Positions 18,360-28,178 of a DNA stretch of 64,000 nt are shown one piece after another. How positions within the stretch are numbered: the first letter of the stretch is position 1; the number at the start of each line of letters is the position of its first letter. Below the pieces are notes generated by a model that was not told the origin of the DNA, made no database searches, and worked only from the letters and a program-made list of their open reading frames with translations. Position numbers and translations under genes: made by a program. Source of the stretch: Brucella sp. 21LCYQ03 (lineage in GTDB: Bacteria > Pseudomonadota > Alphaproteobacteria > Rhizobiales > Rhizobiaceae); the NCBI RefSeq assembly GCF_023554105.1, contig NZ_JAMJWE010000002.1:1-64000 (forward strand). The letters run 5' to 3'.

Positions 18360-19295
18360 TTACAGCCCTTTAAACCAGTCAGCAGAAACTGTGACTTTCT
18401 CGACTGTCTCCGTTTTTACACCCAGTTCATATTGCTTGAGCAAGTCGCAAAGACGTTCGCCATCAATCAGGTCAATGGCAATGGCACCATCACGCGTTGC
18501 TTCGTCTGAGGCTTGCGAGGTGAAATTGCCAGTGGTGATGAACAGTCCCTTATCAGCCCTACCCTGCAATGCGCCGCGAAAATCGCGGATGTCCTTCGCA
18601 CCCACACTACCTTTCCAGCGCTTGCACTGAAAATAGACTTGAAAGGAGACAAGGTTCACGCGAAGAACGCCTACACCATCTATGCCGCCATCACCGGTTT
18701 TGCCCCTGACCTCAACTTTAACGAAACCGGCCTCTCGCAATAATCGTTGTGAGAGTCGTTCAAACGCGTCTGGTGCAATATTTAACAAAGCGTTCAATAA
18801 TTCCGCGCGCCAATCAGCATCGACAACCTCATCAATATCTGTGCCGATATTCATGGTCGCGGGTGCAACCTGCATCACACCATTCTTACCCTTATCGGCC
18901 AATCGCTTCAGCCGCGCACGTTCCCGCTCTTCAGCGTTGACCTGCTTATGAATTTGCTGGGTTTGCGCAAGCGTGGTGATTTTTTCACCCAGCTCGGTCA
19001 ATGCCCAGACACCACGCGATGAATTCTCTAACGCTTTTCCCCGTTTGAGGTAGGTGCGCGCCCATGCGAGATAATAATTCAACCTTCGATATTGGCCATT
19101 TGGCATCATTAAAGACTGCTCATCTTCGGAAATTGCTTCTAACTCAACAACCTGCTCATCAAGTTCTTGAATGGACGCAGAGCCTCCGAGCGACTTAAGC
19201 GCTTCAACAACAACCAGCATCATTCCTGGCAAATCCGGGAATCCGTCAGCTTCGATAATGAATTTCCGCAATTTCGCTCTCCCGCAACTATCCAA
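18360..19295 (-). CDS. Mrr-type restriction endonuclease
   Basis: 311 aa with an N-terminal winged-helix Mrr_N domain (residues about 20-110), a basic linker and a C-terminal Mrr catalytic domain. The nuclease core is intact: the Asp of GGIDG at about 206 and QCKRW at about 223-227, giving the D...QxK form of the PD-(D/E)xK fold, followed by FITTGNFTSQA and IDLIDGERL. Mrr-family enzymes cut modified DNA (type IV restriction). It is divergent from the methyltransferase operon that starts 118 nt away. It might protect against foreign methylation, or belong functionally to the adjacent system. Confidence 0.9.
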   Translation of the reverse strand: MDSCGRAKLRKFIIEADGFPDLPGMMLVVVEALKSLGGSASIQELDEQVVELEAISEDEQSLMMPNGQYRRLNYYLAWARTYLKRGKALENSSRGVWALTELGEKITTLAQTQQIHKQVNAEERERARLKRLADKGKNGVMQVAPATMNIGTDIDEVVDADWRAELLNALLNIAPDAFERLSQRLLREAGFVKVEVRGKTGDGGIDGVGVLRVNLVSFQVYFQCKRWKGSVGAKDIRDFRGALQGRADKGLFITTGNFTSQASDEATRDGAIAIDLIDGERLCDLLKQYELGVKTETVEKVTVSADWFKGL

Positions 19296-19412
19296 ACCCT
19301 TTGTTTCTGCTCTTATAATTTAATATCAGCTTTAAACAATAACTTGCTCAGTAGTTGATTGTCGCAAACGGTTCAGCCATAGATTGGTGAAACACGGGGC
19401 GTGCGACTTACT

Positions 19413-22091
19413 ATGATGAATCCCACCGAAATTGCCGATGCGCTCGATCAAATTGCCAGTGCGCCATTTGATCCAGCAGAGTTCGGCTTTGCTTTTGCTG
19501 AAGCGACGGACAATGCCAAAGCAACGATCTCAAAGCTGCGGACAACGACCAATAAATCGGATTTGCCGGGTGGTGTTCTTCTCAATCGCAAGTTCCACTA
19601 TGCCCCGGCAGACCCAGGCATGGTCAGCAAAACGCTGGATGCCTTGCGTACCAGCAAAAAGACTGCATCCGCAAAGCCGGCTATTTTAGTTGCAACTGAC
19701 GGCGAAACCATTGCCGCAGCGCACCCCAAAAGCGGTGACACACTGCATTGCCCATTTTCCGAGCTGGGGCTGCATTTTGGTTTCTTTCTGCCAGCTGCGG
19801 GCAAGGATCGCTATAAGCCTGCCGAAGAAAATCCAGTTGATGTCAAAGCGGCAGGAAAACTTGCCAAGCTCTACGACACATTAATGCGTGCTAACCCGGA
19901 ATGGGTAGCAGATGAGCGCCGCCATGATATGAACCTGTTCATGACGCGGCTGATTTTCTGCCTGTTTTCCGAAGATGTTGGCATATTCAGCGAAAACCAG
20001 TTTTCTCATGCTGTGTTTTCATACAGTGGCAATAAGGGCGAACACGCGCATTCGACAATAATCAGCGCATTCAGCGCTATGAACCTACCCAAAGACCAGC
20101 GCAAGGAATTGCCTGGCTGGGTAGCCGATTTTGAGTATGTGAACGGTGGACTCTTTGCTGGGCACATTGATGCACCGCATTTTGATCCGCTCTCATTCCG
20201 CTACCTGCGCGATGCGTGCGATCTGGATTGGAAGCTCATCAATCCGGATATTTTCGGCTCTATGATCCAGTCAATCGCCGATCCTTCTGCGCGATCCGAA
20301 CTGGGTATGCATTATACCTCGGTGCCTAACATCATGAAGGTACTGGGACCCTTGTTTCTGGACGATCTTGATGAGGCGATTAAAAAGGCCAATGACAAGT
20401 TACCTGCACTTCGTGCCTTATTGCAGCGGCTGGCTCATATCAAAGTGTTTGACCCAGCATGTGGTTCAGGAAACTTTCTTGTTGTTGCTTATCGCCAATT
20501 GCGTGAGCGTGAGATACGCATCCTACAAAGAATAGAAGAGATCACCGGAAACAAACAAAATGAACTTTGGTCATCGGTACCACTATCAAATTTCTATGGC
20601 ATTGAAATAACTGATTTTGCGGCTGAAACCGCAAAATTGGCGCTATTCATTGCAGAATATCAGGCCAATGCGCGGTTTAGAGATGTATTTGGCCGTATGC
20701 CCGCCTTGCTGCCACTACGTGACGGCGGAAATATTGTCCATGGCAATGCTCTGCAACTGAACTGGGAACAAGTCTGCCCTCCACCTCGAGATGGAGAGGA
20801 AGTATTCATTGCAGGTAATCCACCTTTTCTGGGAGCGACATATAGAAAACCCGAACAAAGAGCTGACTTTGCAAATGTTTTCGAGAATAAAATTGAGGGG
20901 TATGGAAGACTTGACTTCAGCGCAGCTTGGATGTTTTTGGCATCAAAATACATTTTGAATATAGGTGCCCGTTCAGCATTAATCACGACCAGCTCTACGG
21001 TTCAAGGTTCGGCGGTAGAACCACTGTGGTTGCCGATCTTCGAGAATGGCGCCAGAATATTCTTCGCTTACAGACCCTTCAAATGGGCGAATAATGCAGC
21101 AAAAAATGCCGCCGTTGAATGCGTTATCATTGGATTGTCGAGTGAAAAATCCGATGTAGCACGCTTATTTGACGACAATCACATCGTTCACACGACCCAC
21201 ATAAACGCATACCTAAGCGATGGCCCAGCGATATTTATAAGCGCATGCAGAGATGCGATATTTAGTTTACCTCAAATGGGACCCGGCAATTTTCCATATG
21301 ATTTCGGCCACCTCATACTTTCAACTTCTGAAAAAGATGAAATCATAGCATCGTACCCAAATGCTAAAAGATTCATACGTAAGTTTGCAGGATCGAAGGA
21401 AGTTATCCATTCAATACCCCGTTATTGCTTATGGATTTCAGACGATGACCTGAATGAGGCATTGGAAATAATTCCAATCGCTGATCGTATCACATCAGTT
21501 GCCCAAGATCGTTCCAAAAGCAGTGACGCTGGCACTCGTCGCTTAGCGGCTCGCCCCCACCAATTTCGTGAACACAAAACTTCAGAACACCATTCAATTC
21601 TAGTACCACGTACTAGTTCGGAGCATCGTGATTATCTACCGGTAGAGTATGCAGACGCAAATATTATCTCATCAGATAATAATCATGTAATTTTTGACGG
21701 GCCAGACTGGTGCATTGCGTTAATTGCCTCACGACTGCATCTGGTATGGATCGCCACCGTTTGCGGAAGACTAGAATCGCGTTTCCGCTATTCCAACACG
21801 TTGGGCTGGAACACATTTCCAGTACCGAAGTTTTCTACGGAACAGCTTGAGCAACTAACCGCCTCGGCGCGACAGATCTTGAAAACCCGCTATCAGCACC
21901 ATCCCAAAAGCATTGCAGATCTTTATGATCCCGAAGAAATGCCAGAAGATCTACGAGCAGCCCACAAGGCCAATGATGAGCTTTTGGAGACAATGTATAT
22001 CGGACGGCCATTTCGCAACGATACCGAGCGGCTGGAAAAGCTGTTCAAGCTCTATGCGGCACGGATAGAGAAAAAGGCCAAGGGGGCGTAA
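19413..22091 (+). CDS. MmeI-like adenine DNA methyltransferase (possible type IIL/IIG enzyme)
   Basis: 892 aa from ATG 19413; a GTG at 19401 is the alternative. The segment ERRHDMNLFMTRLIFCLFSEDVGIF near residues 165-190 is typical of the MmeI-family N-terminal/helical region. The SAM-binding motif DPACGSGNFLV is near 345, catalytic motif IV NPPF near 468, then a target-recognition-like region and a helical end. This marks an N6-adenine methylase. I cannot identify a clear nuclease triad in the first 150 residues, so cleavage is probably delegated. The helicase gene starts 3 nt after the stop and the GIY-YIG gene 3 nt after that, implying one operon and one machine. Confidence 0.9.
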   Translation: MMNPTEIADALDQIASAPFDPAEFGFAFAEATDNAKATISKLRTTTNKSDLPGGVLLNRKFHYAPADPGMVSKTLDALRTSKKTASAKPAILVATDGETIAAAHPKSGDTLHCPFSELGLHFGFFLPAAGKDRYKPAEENPVDVKAAGKLAKLYDTLMRANPEWVADERRHDMNLFMTRLIFCLFSEDVGIFSENQFSHAVFSYSGNKGEHAHSTIISAFSAMNLPKDQRKELPGWVADFEYVNGGLFAGHIDAPHFDPLSFRYLRDACDLDWKLINPDIFGSMIQSIADPSARSELGMHYTSVPNIMKVLGPLFLDDLDEAIKKANDKLPALRALLQRLAHIKVFDPACGSGNFLVVAYRQLREREIRILQRIEEITGNKQNELWSSVPLSNFYGIEITDFAAETAKLALFIAEYQANARFRDVFGRMPALLPLRDGGNIVHGNALQLNWEQVCPPPRDGEEVFIAGNPPFLGATYRKPEQRADFANVFENKIEGYGRLDFSAAWMFLASKYILNIGARSALITTSSTVQGSAVEPLWLPIFENGARIFFAYRPFKWANNAAKNAAVECVIIGLSSEKSDVARLFDDNHIVHTTHINAYLSDGPAIFISACRDAIFSLPQMGPGNFPYDFGHLILSTSEKDEIIASYPNAKRFIRKFAGSKEVIHSIPRYCLWISDDDLNEALEIIPIADRITSVAQDRSKSSDAGTRRLAARPHQFREHKTSEHHSILVPRTSSEHRDYLPVEYADANIISSDNNHVIFDGPDWCIALIASRLHLVWIATVCGRLESRFRYSNTLGWNTFPVPKFSTEQLEQLTASARQILKTRYQHHPKSIADLYDPEEMPEDLRAAHKANDELLETMYIGRPFRNDTERLEKLFKLYAARIEKKAKGA

Positions 22092-22094
22092 ATC

Positions 22095-24167
22095 ATGGTT
22101 GAAGTCGTAAACATGGCCTATGGCCGTACGGGCGCGTCGAAAACAACCAATGCACTGGGGCAGAGACCGATGCAGGAACGCGCCTATGCGGCGCGCGGCG
22201 CGCAGTTTCTGCTTTTGAAAGCGCCACCCGCCGCTGGCAAAAGTCGCGCGTTGATGTTTGTCGCACTTGATAAGATGAACCATCAGGGACTGGCAAAGAC
22301 GATTGTCTGCGTACCGGAAACCTCTATTGGCAGCTCGTTTCGCTCAACCGATCTTACGTCTTACGGCTTCGATGCCGACTGGAAAGTCGAGCCGCGCTGG
22401 AACCTGTGTCTGAGTGGCACGGAAGACGGCAGCACCAACCAGAAGGTAAAGGCATTTCAAGACTTTTTGGCATCCGATGCGAAAGTGCTCATCTGCACCC
22501 ATGCGACCTTCCGCTTTGGTTTTGATGCCATTGAAAAAGAACAAGGTATTGAAGCATTCGACAATGTTTTCATCGCTATCGATGAATTCCATCATGTTTC
22601 TGCCGCTGACAATAACCGTCTTGGTGAAATTCTGCGCCGTTTGATCACGCGCGAGCAAGCGCATGTCATGGCCATGACTGGCTCTTACTTTCGTGGCGAT
22701 GCGGTTCCGGTGTTGCGTCCAGAGGATGAAGACAAGTTCACCACCGTCACCTATTCCTATTATGAGCAGCTTGATGGCTACGAGTTCCTAAAATCGCTCG
22801 GCATTAATTATAGCTTCTATAAAGGAAACTATATCAATGGTTTGCCTGAAGTGCTCGATACTGATCTCAAAACCATTATCCATATTCCGCATCGCGGATC
22901 TGCCGAAGCCTTTGACGATAAATATGGCGAAGTGGGACGTATTCTCGACCTGATCGGCAAGCATATTGGCCGTGAAACGGAGACGGGCTTTGATCTTGTT
23001 GAAACACTTGCTGGCCGCATTCTGAAAATTGCAGATCTGGTCGATGACGGGCCTGAGCGCGACATTGTCAAAGCTGCACTATCACGTGAAATCAAAGGAA
23101 AAGACGGCAAGCGTGATGATGCAGCCGACCGTGCCAAGGTGGATATTATTATTGCGCTGGGCATGGCTAAGGAAGGATTTGACTGGGTCTGGTGCGAGCA
23201 TGCCCTGACCATTGGCTATCGTGCATCGCTGACCGAAATAATCCAGATTATCGGGCGCGCCACACGCGATGCGCCGGGCAAACCAACTGCACGCTTCACC
23301 AATCTGGTTGCAGAACCCGGCGTTGAAACCGGTCTTGTTGCAGATGCCGTCAACGATATGCTCAAGGCCATATCAGGCGCGCTCCTGATGGAGCAGGTAT
23401 TGGCTCCGAATTTCAAATTTTATCGTCGTGAAGATGGTGACATACGCGATCCGATCAACGTTGACGGTCAGGGCACAGTTACCATCGGCATCAAGGGTTT
23501 GATGGAACCTCCCACAGATCGCGCACGCGATATTTGTGAAAAAGATATGCATGAACTGGTCGCCAAAGCCTGTCAGGCGATGGATCGACGCACCGTTGCA
23601 CCTGACGTCGCGCCCGAAGTTGCCAACCAAATGGTGCTGACCGAAATCATCGAACACAGCTATCCCAACCTGAATGCAGATGAGACCGAAGCCATTCGCC
23701 AAGATCTTGCAGCGCGCATGAATATTCTGACGCTCGCACGCCGTGAAGCCGAACAGAGCTTTGCAGAAACGCCGGTCGACTATGATAGTGCTGGTCGTGA
23801 TGATGACGACAACGAAGCGTCACCCAACACGCTTTTGAAGTTGGTGAGGAAATTTATCAATGTGCAGGAACTTGACATTGATTTGATCGACAGTGTCAAC
23901 ACATTCAAAGAACGCTTCGAGATTGCTTCTAAGGCACTCGATGCGTCCATTTTGCAGCATATTCAATCGGCCATGGTGGCCCAACGCATTCAGATGACTG
24001 ATGACGAAGCTCGCACCTTATGGCCACGGATAAAGCGTTTTCGGGCGATTGAGGGCCGTGAACCAAACGTTCATTCTGCTGATGCTTTAGAAAAACGAAT
24101 GGCTGAAGCGCTTGCCTGGTTAAAAGCTAAAAAAGCTGAAGCCTTGCGCGCACAGATGGTAAACTAA
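22095..24167 (+). CDS. DEAH-box superfamily 2 helicase of a methylase-linked system
   Basis: 690 aa, SF2 helicase: Walker A PPAAGKSR near residue 45, DEFHH (motif II) near 163, MTGSY (motif III) near 195 and QIIGRATRD (motif VI) near 384. A C-terminal half of about 280 residues has no recognised domain but ends in helical, charged segments. No nuclease motif is evident. It probably translocates on DNA for the adjoining methylase and GIY-YIG nuclease, in the way type I and III restriction helicases do. Ribosome binding site agggggc lies about 8 nt before the ATG, inside the end of the methylase gene. Confidence 0.88.
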   Translation: MVEVVNMAYGRTGASKTTNALGQRPMQERAYAARGAQFLLLKAPPAAGKSRALMFVALDKMNHQGLAKTIVCVPETSIGSSFRSTDLTSYGFDADWKVEPRWNLCLSGTEDGSTNQKVKAFQDFLASDAKVLICTHATFRFGFDAIEKEQGIEAFDNVFIAIDEFHHVSAADNNRLGEILRRLITREQAHVMAMTGSYFRGDAVPVLRPEDEDKFTTVTYSYYEQLDGYEFLKSLGINYSFYKGNYINGLPEVLDTDLKTIIHIPHRGSAEAFDDKYGEVGRILDLIGKHIGRETETGFDLVETLAGRILKIADLVDDGPERDIVKAALSREIKGKDGKRDDAADRAKVDIIIALGMAKEGFDWVWCEHALTIGYRASLTEIIQIIGRATRDAPGKPTARFTNLVAEPGVETGLVADAVNDMLKAISGALLMEQVLAPNFKFYRREDGDIRDPINVDGQGTVTIGIKGLMEPPTDRARDICEKDMHELVAKACQAMDRRTVAPDVAPEVANQMVLTEIIEHSYPNLNADETEAIRQDLAARMNILTLARREAEQSFAETPVDYDSAGRDDDDNEASPNTLLKLVRKFINVQELDIDLIDSVNTFKERFEIASKALDASILQHIQSAMVAQRIQMTDDEARTLWPRIKRFRAIEGREPNVHSADALEKRMAEALAWLKAKKAEALRAQMVN

Positions 24168-24170
24168 ACT

Positions 24171-25397
24171 ATGTCGCCGCGCCCTAGTCTTGACGATATT
24201 TTTAATGAGCCTGATGAATTCGGCCTGCTCAATGTCCGCCCTAAAGCACGCGGTGGTCAATCCACAGATGATGAGCGCAATGTCGCAATCGTTCAACAAA
24301 CCAACGCGTTCTTCGACAACCATGGCCGCCTTCCTGATGGCAATGCGGATGATCATGATGAAATGCGACTTGGCACGATCTGGGAAAAGATTTCAGCCAA
24401 TCCGACAGAGGCGATGCATGCAGCCGATACGCATGGCTTGCTGCAAAGTTTCAATCTAAGAAAAACGGAACGAACTCTTAGCTGGCGCGATGACGTAGCA
24501 GCCGATGAAATTCCGGCTTCACTTGATGATATTTTCGGTGAGGATGGCATTGACGTGGATGCAGACCATCTCTCAATCCGCAATATAACCCCTGCGACTA
24601 TGCGCAATGTGCCTGACCACCGAGCCGAAAATCGCCCATGCCGGGATTTTGCCAGTTTTGCAGATCGTTTTGAAGAGATACAGGAAGCCCTCGACAGCGG
24701 AAAGCGCGTTGCCACTATTGTGGAAGACCGAGCAATCATCGAACCCTTTGAGGGAGATTTTTTCATTCGCAATGGGTTGCTCGCCTATATTGCTGAAAAG
24801 ACAGAAATGACATCGCGAGGTGGATCACGCGACCACCGCCTGCGGATTATCTTCTCCAATGGTACGGAAAGCGACCCGCTAATGTCGTCCTTTCGTAAAT
24901 CGCTCAACGAAGACAAAACCGCCCGCGTCATCCAGCGTGAAGGCCTTGGGCCGCTCGATAAAAAGTGGCAGTCGGACAGCCCTGACATTTCCGGCACAAT
25001 CTATGTTGCACGTAGCCTTTCGACAGATCCGACAGTCGTTGAAGTCAGCAACATTTTATACAAAATCGGGGTCACATCGCAGGACGTCAAAAGACGCCTT
25101 GCCGATGCCCGCAATGACCCGACATTCTTGATGGCACCCGTTGAGCTGGTTGCAACTTATGAACTTAAAAACCTCGCGCGTTCAAAAGTAGAAGAGCTGC
25201 TACATCGTTTCTTCGAAGCTGCACGCCCTGCCGATTTATTTGTGACAGATCGGTTTGGAAAAAGAATCCGTCCACGTGAATGGTTTTATGTGTTGCCAGA
25301 ACACGTGAGCCAGGCGGCAAAACTCATTCAGGACGGCACCCTGCACGAGTATCGCTATGATGTCGGGTCTCAGCGGATAACAAAAAGACACTCGTGA
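24171..25397 (+). CDS. T5orf172/GIY-YIG-type nuclease of a methylase-linked system
   Basis: 408 aa. The C-terminal third is a T5orf172/MUG113-type GIY-YIG domain: TIYVA near residue 275 and YKIGVTS near 296 (the GIY and YIG elements), an Arg-rich helix KRRLADARND, and the metal-binding Glu in VEELLHRFF near 340. The N-terminal two thirds are not recognised; the hexapeptide SLDDIF occurs twice, at residues 6-11 and 117-122. As the third gene of the methylase-helicase operon (3-nt spacing), it is the likely cutting subunit. Known T5orf172 proteins occur in phages and restriction contexts. Confidence 0.85.
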   Translation: MSPRPSLDDIFNEPDEFGLLNVRPKARGGQSTDDERNVAIVQQTNAFFDNHGRLPDGNADDHDEMRLGTIWEKISANPTEAMHAADTHGLLQSFNLRKTERTLSWRDDVAADEIPASLDDIFGEDGIDVDADHLSIRNITPATMRNVPDHRAENRPCRDFASFADRFEEIQEALDSGKRVATIVEDRAIIEPFEGDFFIRNGLLAYIAEKTEMTSRGGSRDHRLRIIFSNGTESDPLMSSFRKSLNEDKTARVIQREGLGPLDKKWQSDSPDISGTIYVARSLSTDPTVVEVSNILYKIGVTSQDVKRRLADARNDPTFLMAPVELVATYELKNLARSKVEELLHRFFEAARPADLFVTDRFGKRIRPREWFYVLPEHVSQAAKLIQDGTLHEYRYDVGSQRITKRHS

Positions 25398-26126
25398 GTA
25401 TATAGGCCCGACCAAAATTGCCATATGAATGGTCGGCGCTTATGATTTATCCAAAGGACATCTTACGTCAGAATATCTGATTTGCGTCACGACATGCTCT
25501 CAGAATTCATACTCGAGTGTGTCTACTTGGGGGCCTGACTGATAGGTTTGGGTGCGAATGTCGGGAAGCAGTCACATGTTTGGGTCCGGTGATATAATTG
25601 AGTGAATGACGTTGCATTTTGCTCTGTGAAACTTTTGACCGTACGCAGCCTATGGTGGTTGGTATTTCATGTAGATTCGGCTCGACCAAACCGTGATCAA
25701 ACTTTTTAAATGGATTGAGGAACTCACAGTAAATCTGAAGTCCCATACGGTACTTTCGAGCACTCACCGATACATCCTTACATCGAGACAGGTTTCATTT
25801 GGGGGCACTGGGCGTTCCTGCGCTTATGATGTACTGACCAGAAATGGCGCATTTCATAGCGACTCTTGTCTTGGAACTATCCCCATCGACCAAAGATCAT
25901 TTTGCCGCTTTCCCCAAGAGCAGGACCCGCAGAATCCCCTCTCCATCCTGCATATCAGCCATGGTCAAGAGAGGGCGTGTCGAAGCAGCGGCTCAGACAA
26001 CCGGTCAACGATCCAAGCTCACAGCTCATAGAGATGAAAAAACTTTGTTTCTCTGGCAGTTTATTGCTAGCCTGAGTCGAATCTCGTAAATTAAACTCTT
26101 TCTGTAAGTAAGAATGCTACAAAGAC
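25398..26126. other. 729-bp stretch without a convincing gene
   Basis: Frames of up to 112 codons exist on both strands, but they overlap one another, lack ribosome binding sites and translate to low-complexity or compositionally odd peptides. I recognise no domain, terminal inverted repeat or insertion sequence. It separates the methylase operon from the Gabija-like pair and should contain the promoter of the latter. It may be a decayed gene or the seam between two acquired modules. Confidence 0.5.
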
Positions 26127-28178
26127 ATGCATATTGAGCAGATTAGAATTGAGAATTTTAGATTATTGCAGAAATGCTGCATTGATATGCGTGAAACAAC
26201 GACTTTGCTCGTAGGGAAAAACAATACTGGAAAGACATCTTTCGCCGTATTGCTCGAAAAATTCCTCGAACGACCGGACACATTTTCTTTCACAGATTTT
26301 CCGCTCAGTCTGCGGGAGGCGATTTTCAAAATAGACGATGAGACGAGCGTCGAAGAACTCGCGATTAGAATGGTGCTCCGCATTTCCTATACTGAGGCGG
26401 ATGATCTCGGTATTCTTTCCGAGTTCATGCTGGACCTTGATCCAGCAAGGCGGCACACGAGTATTCTGTTCGAATGTACAATCGATAAGAAAAAGCTTCT
26501 TCGCGTTCTCCCGTCTGATGAAAAAGAACGTAAGAAGTTCATTGAAAATAACCTTTCAGGAAAATTTCTGGACGTAAGAGTATATGCATTTGATGATTTT
26601 GGGCATGTCGGCGAACAAGCTTACTACATGTCTCACCGTAATCAGCTTGAGGAGAAGGAGCGCACCAGCCTGCATGCTCTCCTAAACTTCCAGGTCATCC
26701 ACGCCCGCAGAAACGTTGTAAGCTCAGAGGATGCCGGACGCGGTTCAAAGCCACTTTCTGCGATATCAACCAAATTCTTCCGTAAACGAAATATTGAAGC
26801 AGATGCTTCCGTTGAAGCAGACGATGACACTAGCGCAGATAAGCCCGGCGATGGGAGCATAGAAAAGCTTAGATCTATTTTGGCTGATATCGACACGAAA
26901 CTAGGCGAGCAATATAAGGAAGTTTTCGGCAGCTTTCTAACAAATTCCCGTGACTTTCTGGACATTGGTAATTTGAAAGTGGTCTCTAATATTCAGTCCC
27001 AGTCTCTCATTGAGAATTCATCACAGGTTATCTATGGCGACACAGATAACTTTCTTCCAGAGCACTATAGCGGCCTCGGCTATCTAAATATCCTGTATCT
27101 GCTTTTACAGATCGAACTTTGCCGTGACGATTTCGCAACGCGTAATGCGCCGTTGAACCTTTTGTTGATTGAGGAGCCCGAGGCTCATACGCACCCGCAG
27201 ATGCAATATGTGTTTGCGGGCAAAATCCATAGATTGGTATCTGAGATACCTAACCTGCAAGCTTTAGTAACTACTCATTCGTCCCACATTGTATCAAAAT
27301 CAAAATTTGAAGATATTAGATATCTATCAAGATCGTCGGCCACAAGCCCGGTCACTATCAAGAATTTTCATACCGATCTCAGTAAGGAATACGATGAGCT
27401 TGGTGCCGATGGAAAGGCGTTATTTAAATTTTTGAAACAATATCTCACCATCAATTCGGCTGAGCTGTTTTTTGCCCATAAGGCTATTTTTATCGAGGGT
27501 ACAACTGAACGCATTCTCCTCCCATTGTTTATTGAGATGCACGATAACGATAAAGAGAATAAAGAGGTCACCGAGGCAGGCGGCCTGTCATCTCAAAACA
27601 TCTCAGTACTGGAGGTTGGTGCGAACGCGCGTGCTTTTGTACCATTCCTGAATTTCATCGGTGTCCGTACTCTAATAATTACAGACATTGACACAACCAA
27701 GTCCGTAACCAACGAGAAAACCGGAAAATCTAGCTACAATGCATGGCAGGTAGAGGGCTCGACACACACATCAAACGAAACTCTCAAACACTTCCTTTCG
27801 GCTCCGAAAGACAATCCCGTCGAGTATCAAGAATGGCACAAGCGTCTGCTGAGTGGCGAAATTGCATGTGATGACGGGCACATTAAGATTGCATACCAGG
27901 TAAAAGAAAATGGCTATCACGCAAGAAGCTTCGAAGACGCTTTTATTGCAAAGAATTTTGAAAAGATAAGAAGTAGAAAAGACGGCCTGGAAGGGCTCAA
28001 AAACTTTAAAGACATCGATGAATTTGAGGGGAGCGATTATTACGCCCTCACGGAAAGCATTCTAAGTAAGAAATCCGACTTCGCTGGATCTCTTCTATAT
28101 GCAGCATTGGTTGACGGCGAGACATGGGAAGCGCCCGAATATATTATGGATGGTCTGAAATGGATTCACAGAAATTGA
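26127..28178 (+). CDS. OLD-family ATPase-TOPRIM nuclease (Gabija GajA-like)
   Basis: 683 aa. N-terminal ABC/SMC-type ATPase: Walker A GKNNTGKTS at residues 30-38, Walker B LLLIEEPEAHTHPQ near 346 and the switch His in TTHSSHI near 385. The C-terminal TOPRIM nuclease has the metal Glu in IFIEGTTE near 453 and the acidic pair IITDIDTT near 517. The pairing with a UvrD-like helicase immediately downstream defines class 2 OLD, the Gabija arrangement. It is about 100 residues longer than the characterised GajA (my recollection is about 580), with an acidic low-complexity insert near 230-245. The next gene starts inside its 3' end. Confidence 0.9.
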   Translation: MHIEQIRIENFRLLQKCCIDMRETTTLLVGKNNTGKTSFAVLLEKFLERPDTFSFTDFPLSLREAIFKIDDETSVEELAIRMVLRISYTEADDLGILSEFMLDLDPARRHTSILFECTIDKKKLLRVLPSDEKERKKFIENNLSGKFLDVRVYAFDDFGHVGEQAYYMSHRNQLEEKERTSLHALLNFQVIHARRNVVSSEDAGRGSKPLSAISTKFFRKRNIEADASVEADDDTSADKPGDGSIEKLRSILADIDTKLGEQYKEVFGSFLTNSRDFLDIGNLKVVSNIQSQSLIENSSQVIYGDTDNFLPEHYSGLGYLNILYLLLQIELCRDDFATRNAPLNLLLIEEPEAHTHPQMQYVFAGKIHRLVSEIPNLQALVTTHSSHIVSKSKFEDIRYLSRSSATSPVTIKNFHTDLSKEYDELGADGKALFKFLKQYLTINSAELFFAHKAIFIEGTTERILLPLFIEMHDNDKENKEVTEAGGLSSQNISVLEVGANARAFVPFLNFIGVRTLIITDIDTTKSVTNEKTGKSSYNAWQVEGSTHTSNETLKHFLSAPKDNPVEYQEWHKRLLSGEIACDDGHIKIAYQVKENGYHARSFEDAFIAKNFEKIRSRKDGLEGLKNFKDIDEFEGSDYYALTESILSKKSDFAGSLLYAALVDGETWEAPEYIMDGLKWIHRN

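Noticed and set aside
19413-25397. DISARM or BREX
   Set aside because: No DrmB/DUF1998, DrmC phospholipase, PglZ or BrxC gene is present; only the methylase and helicase resemble parts of those systems.
25507-26089. Short frames of 81-112 codons in the gap before the OLD gene
   Set aside because: Overlap each other in different frames, no start signals, no recognisable domain.
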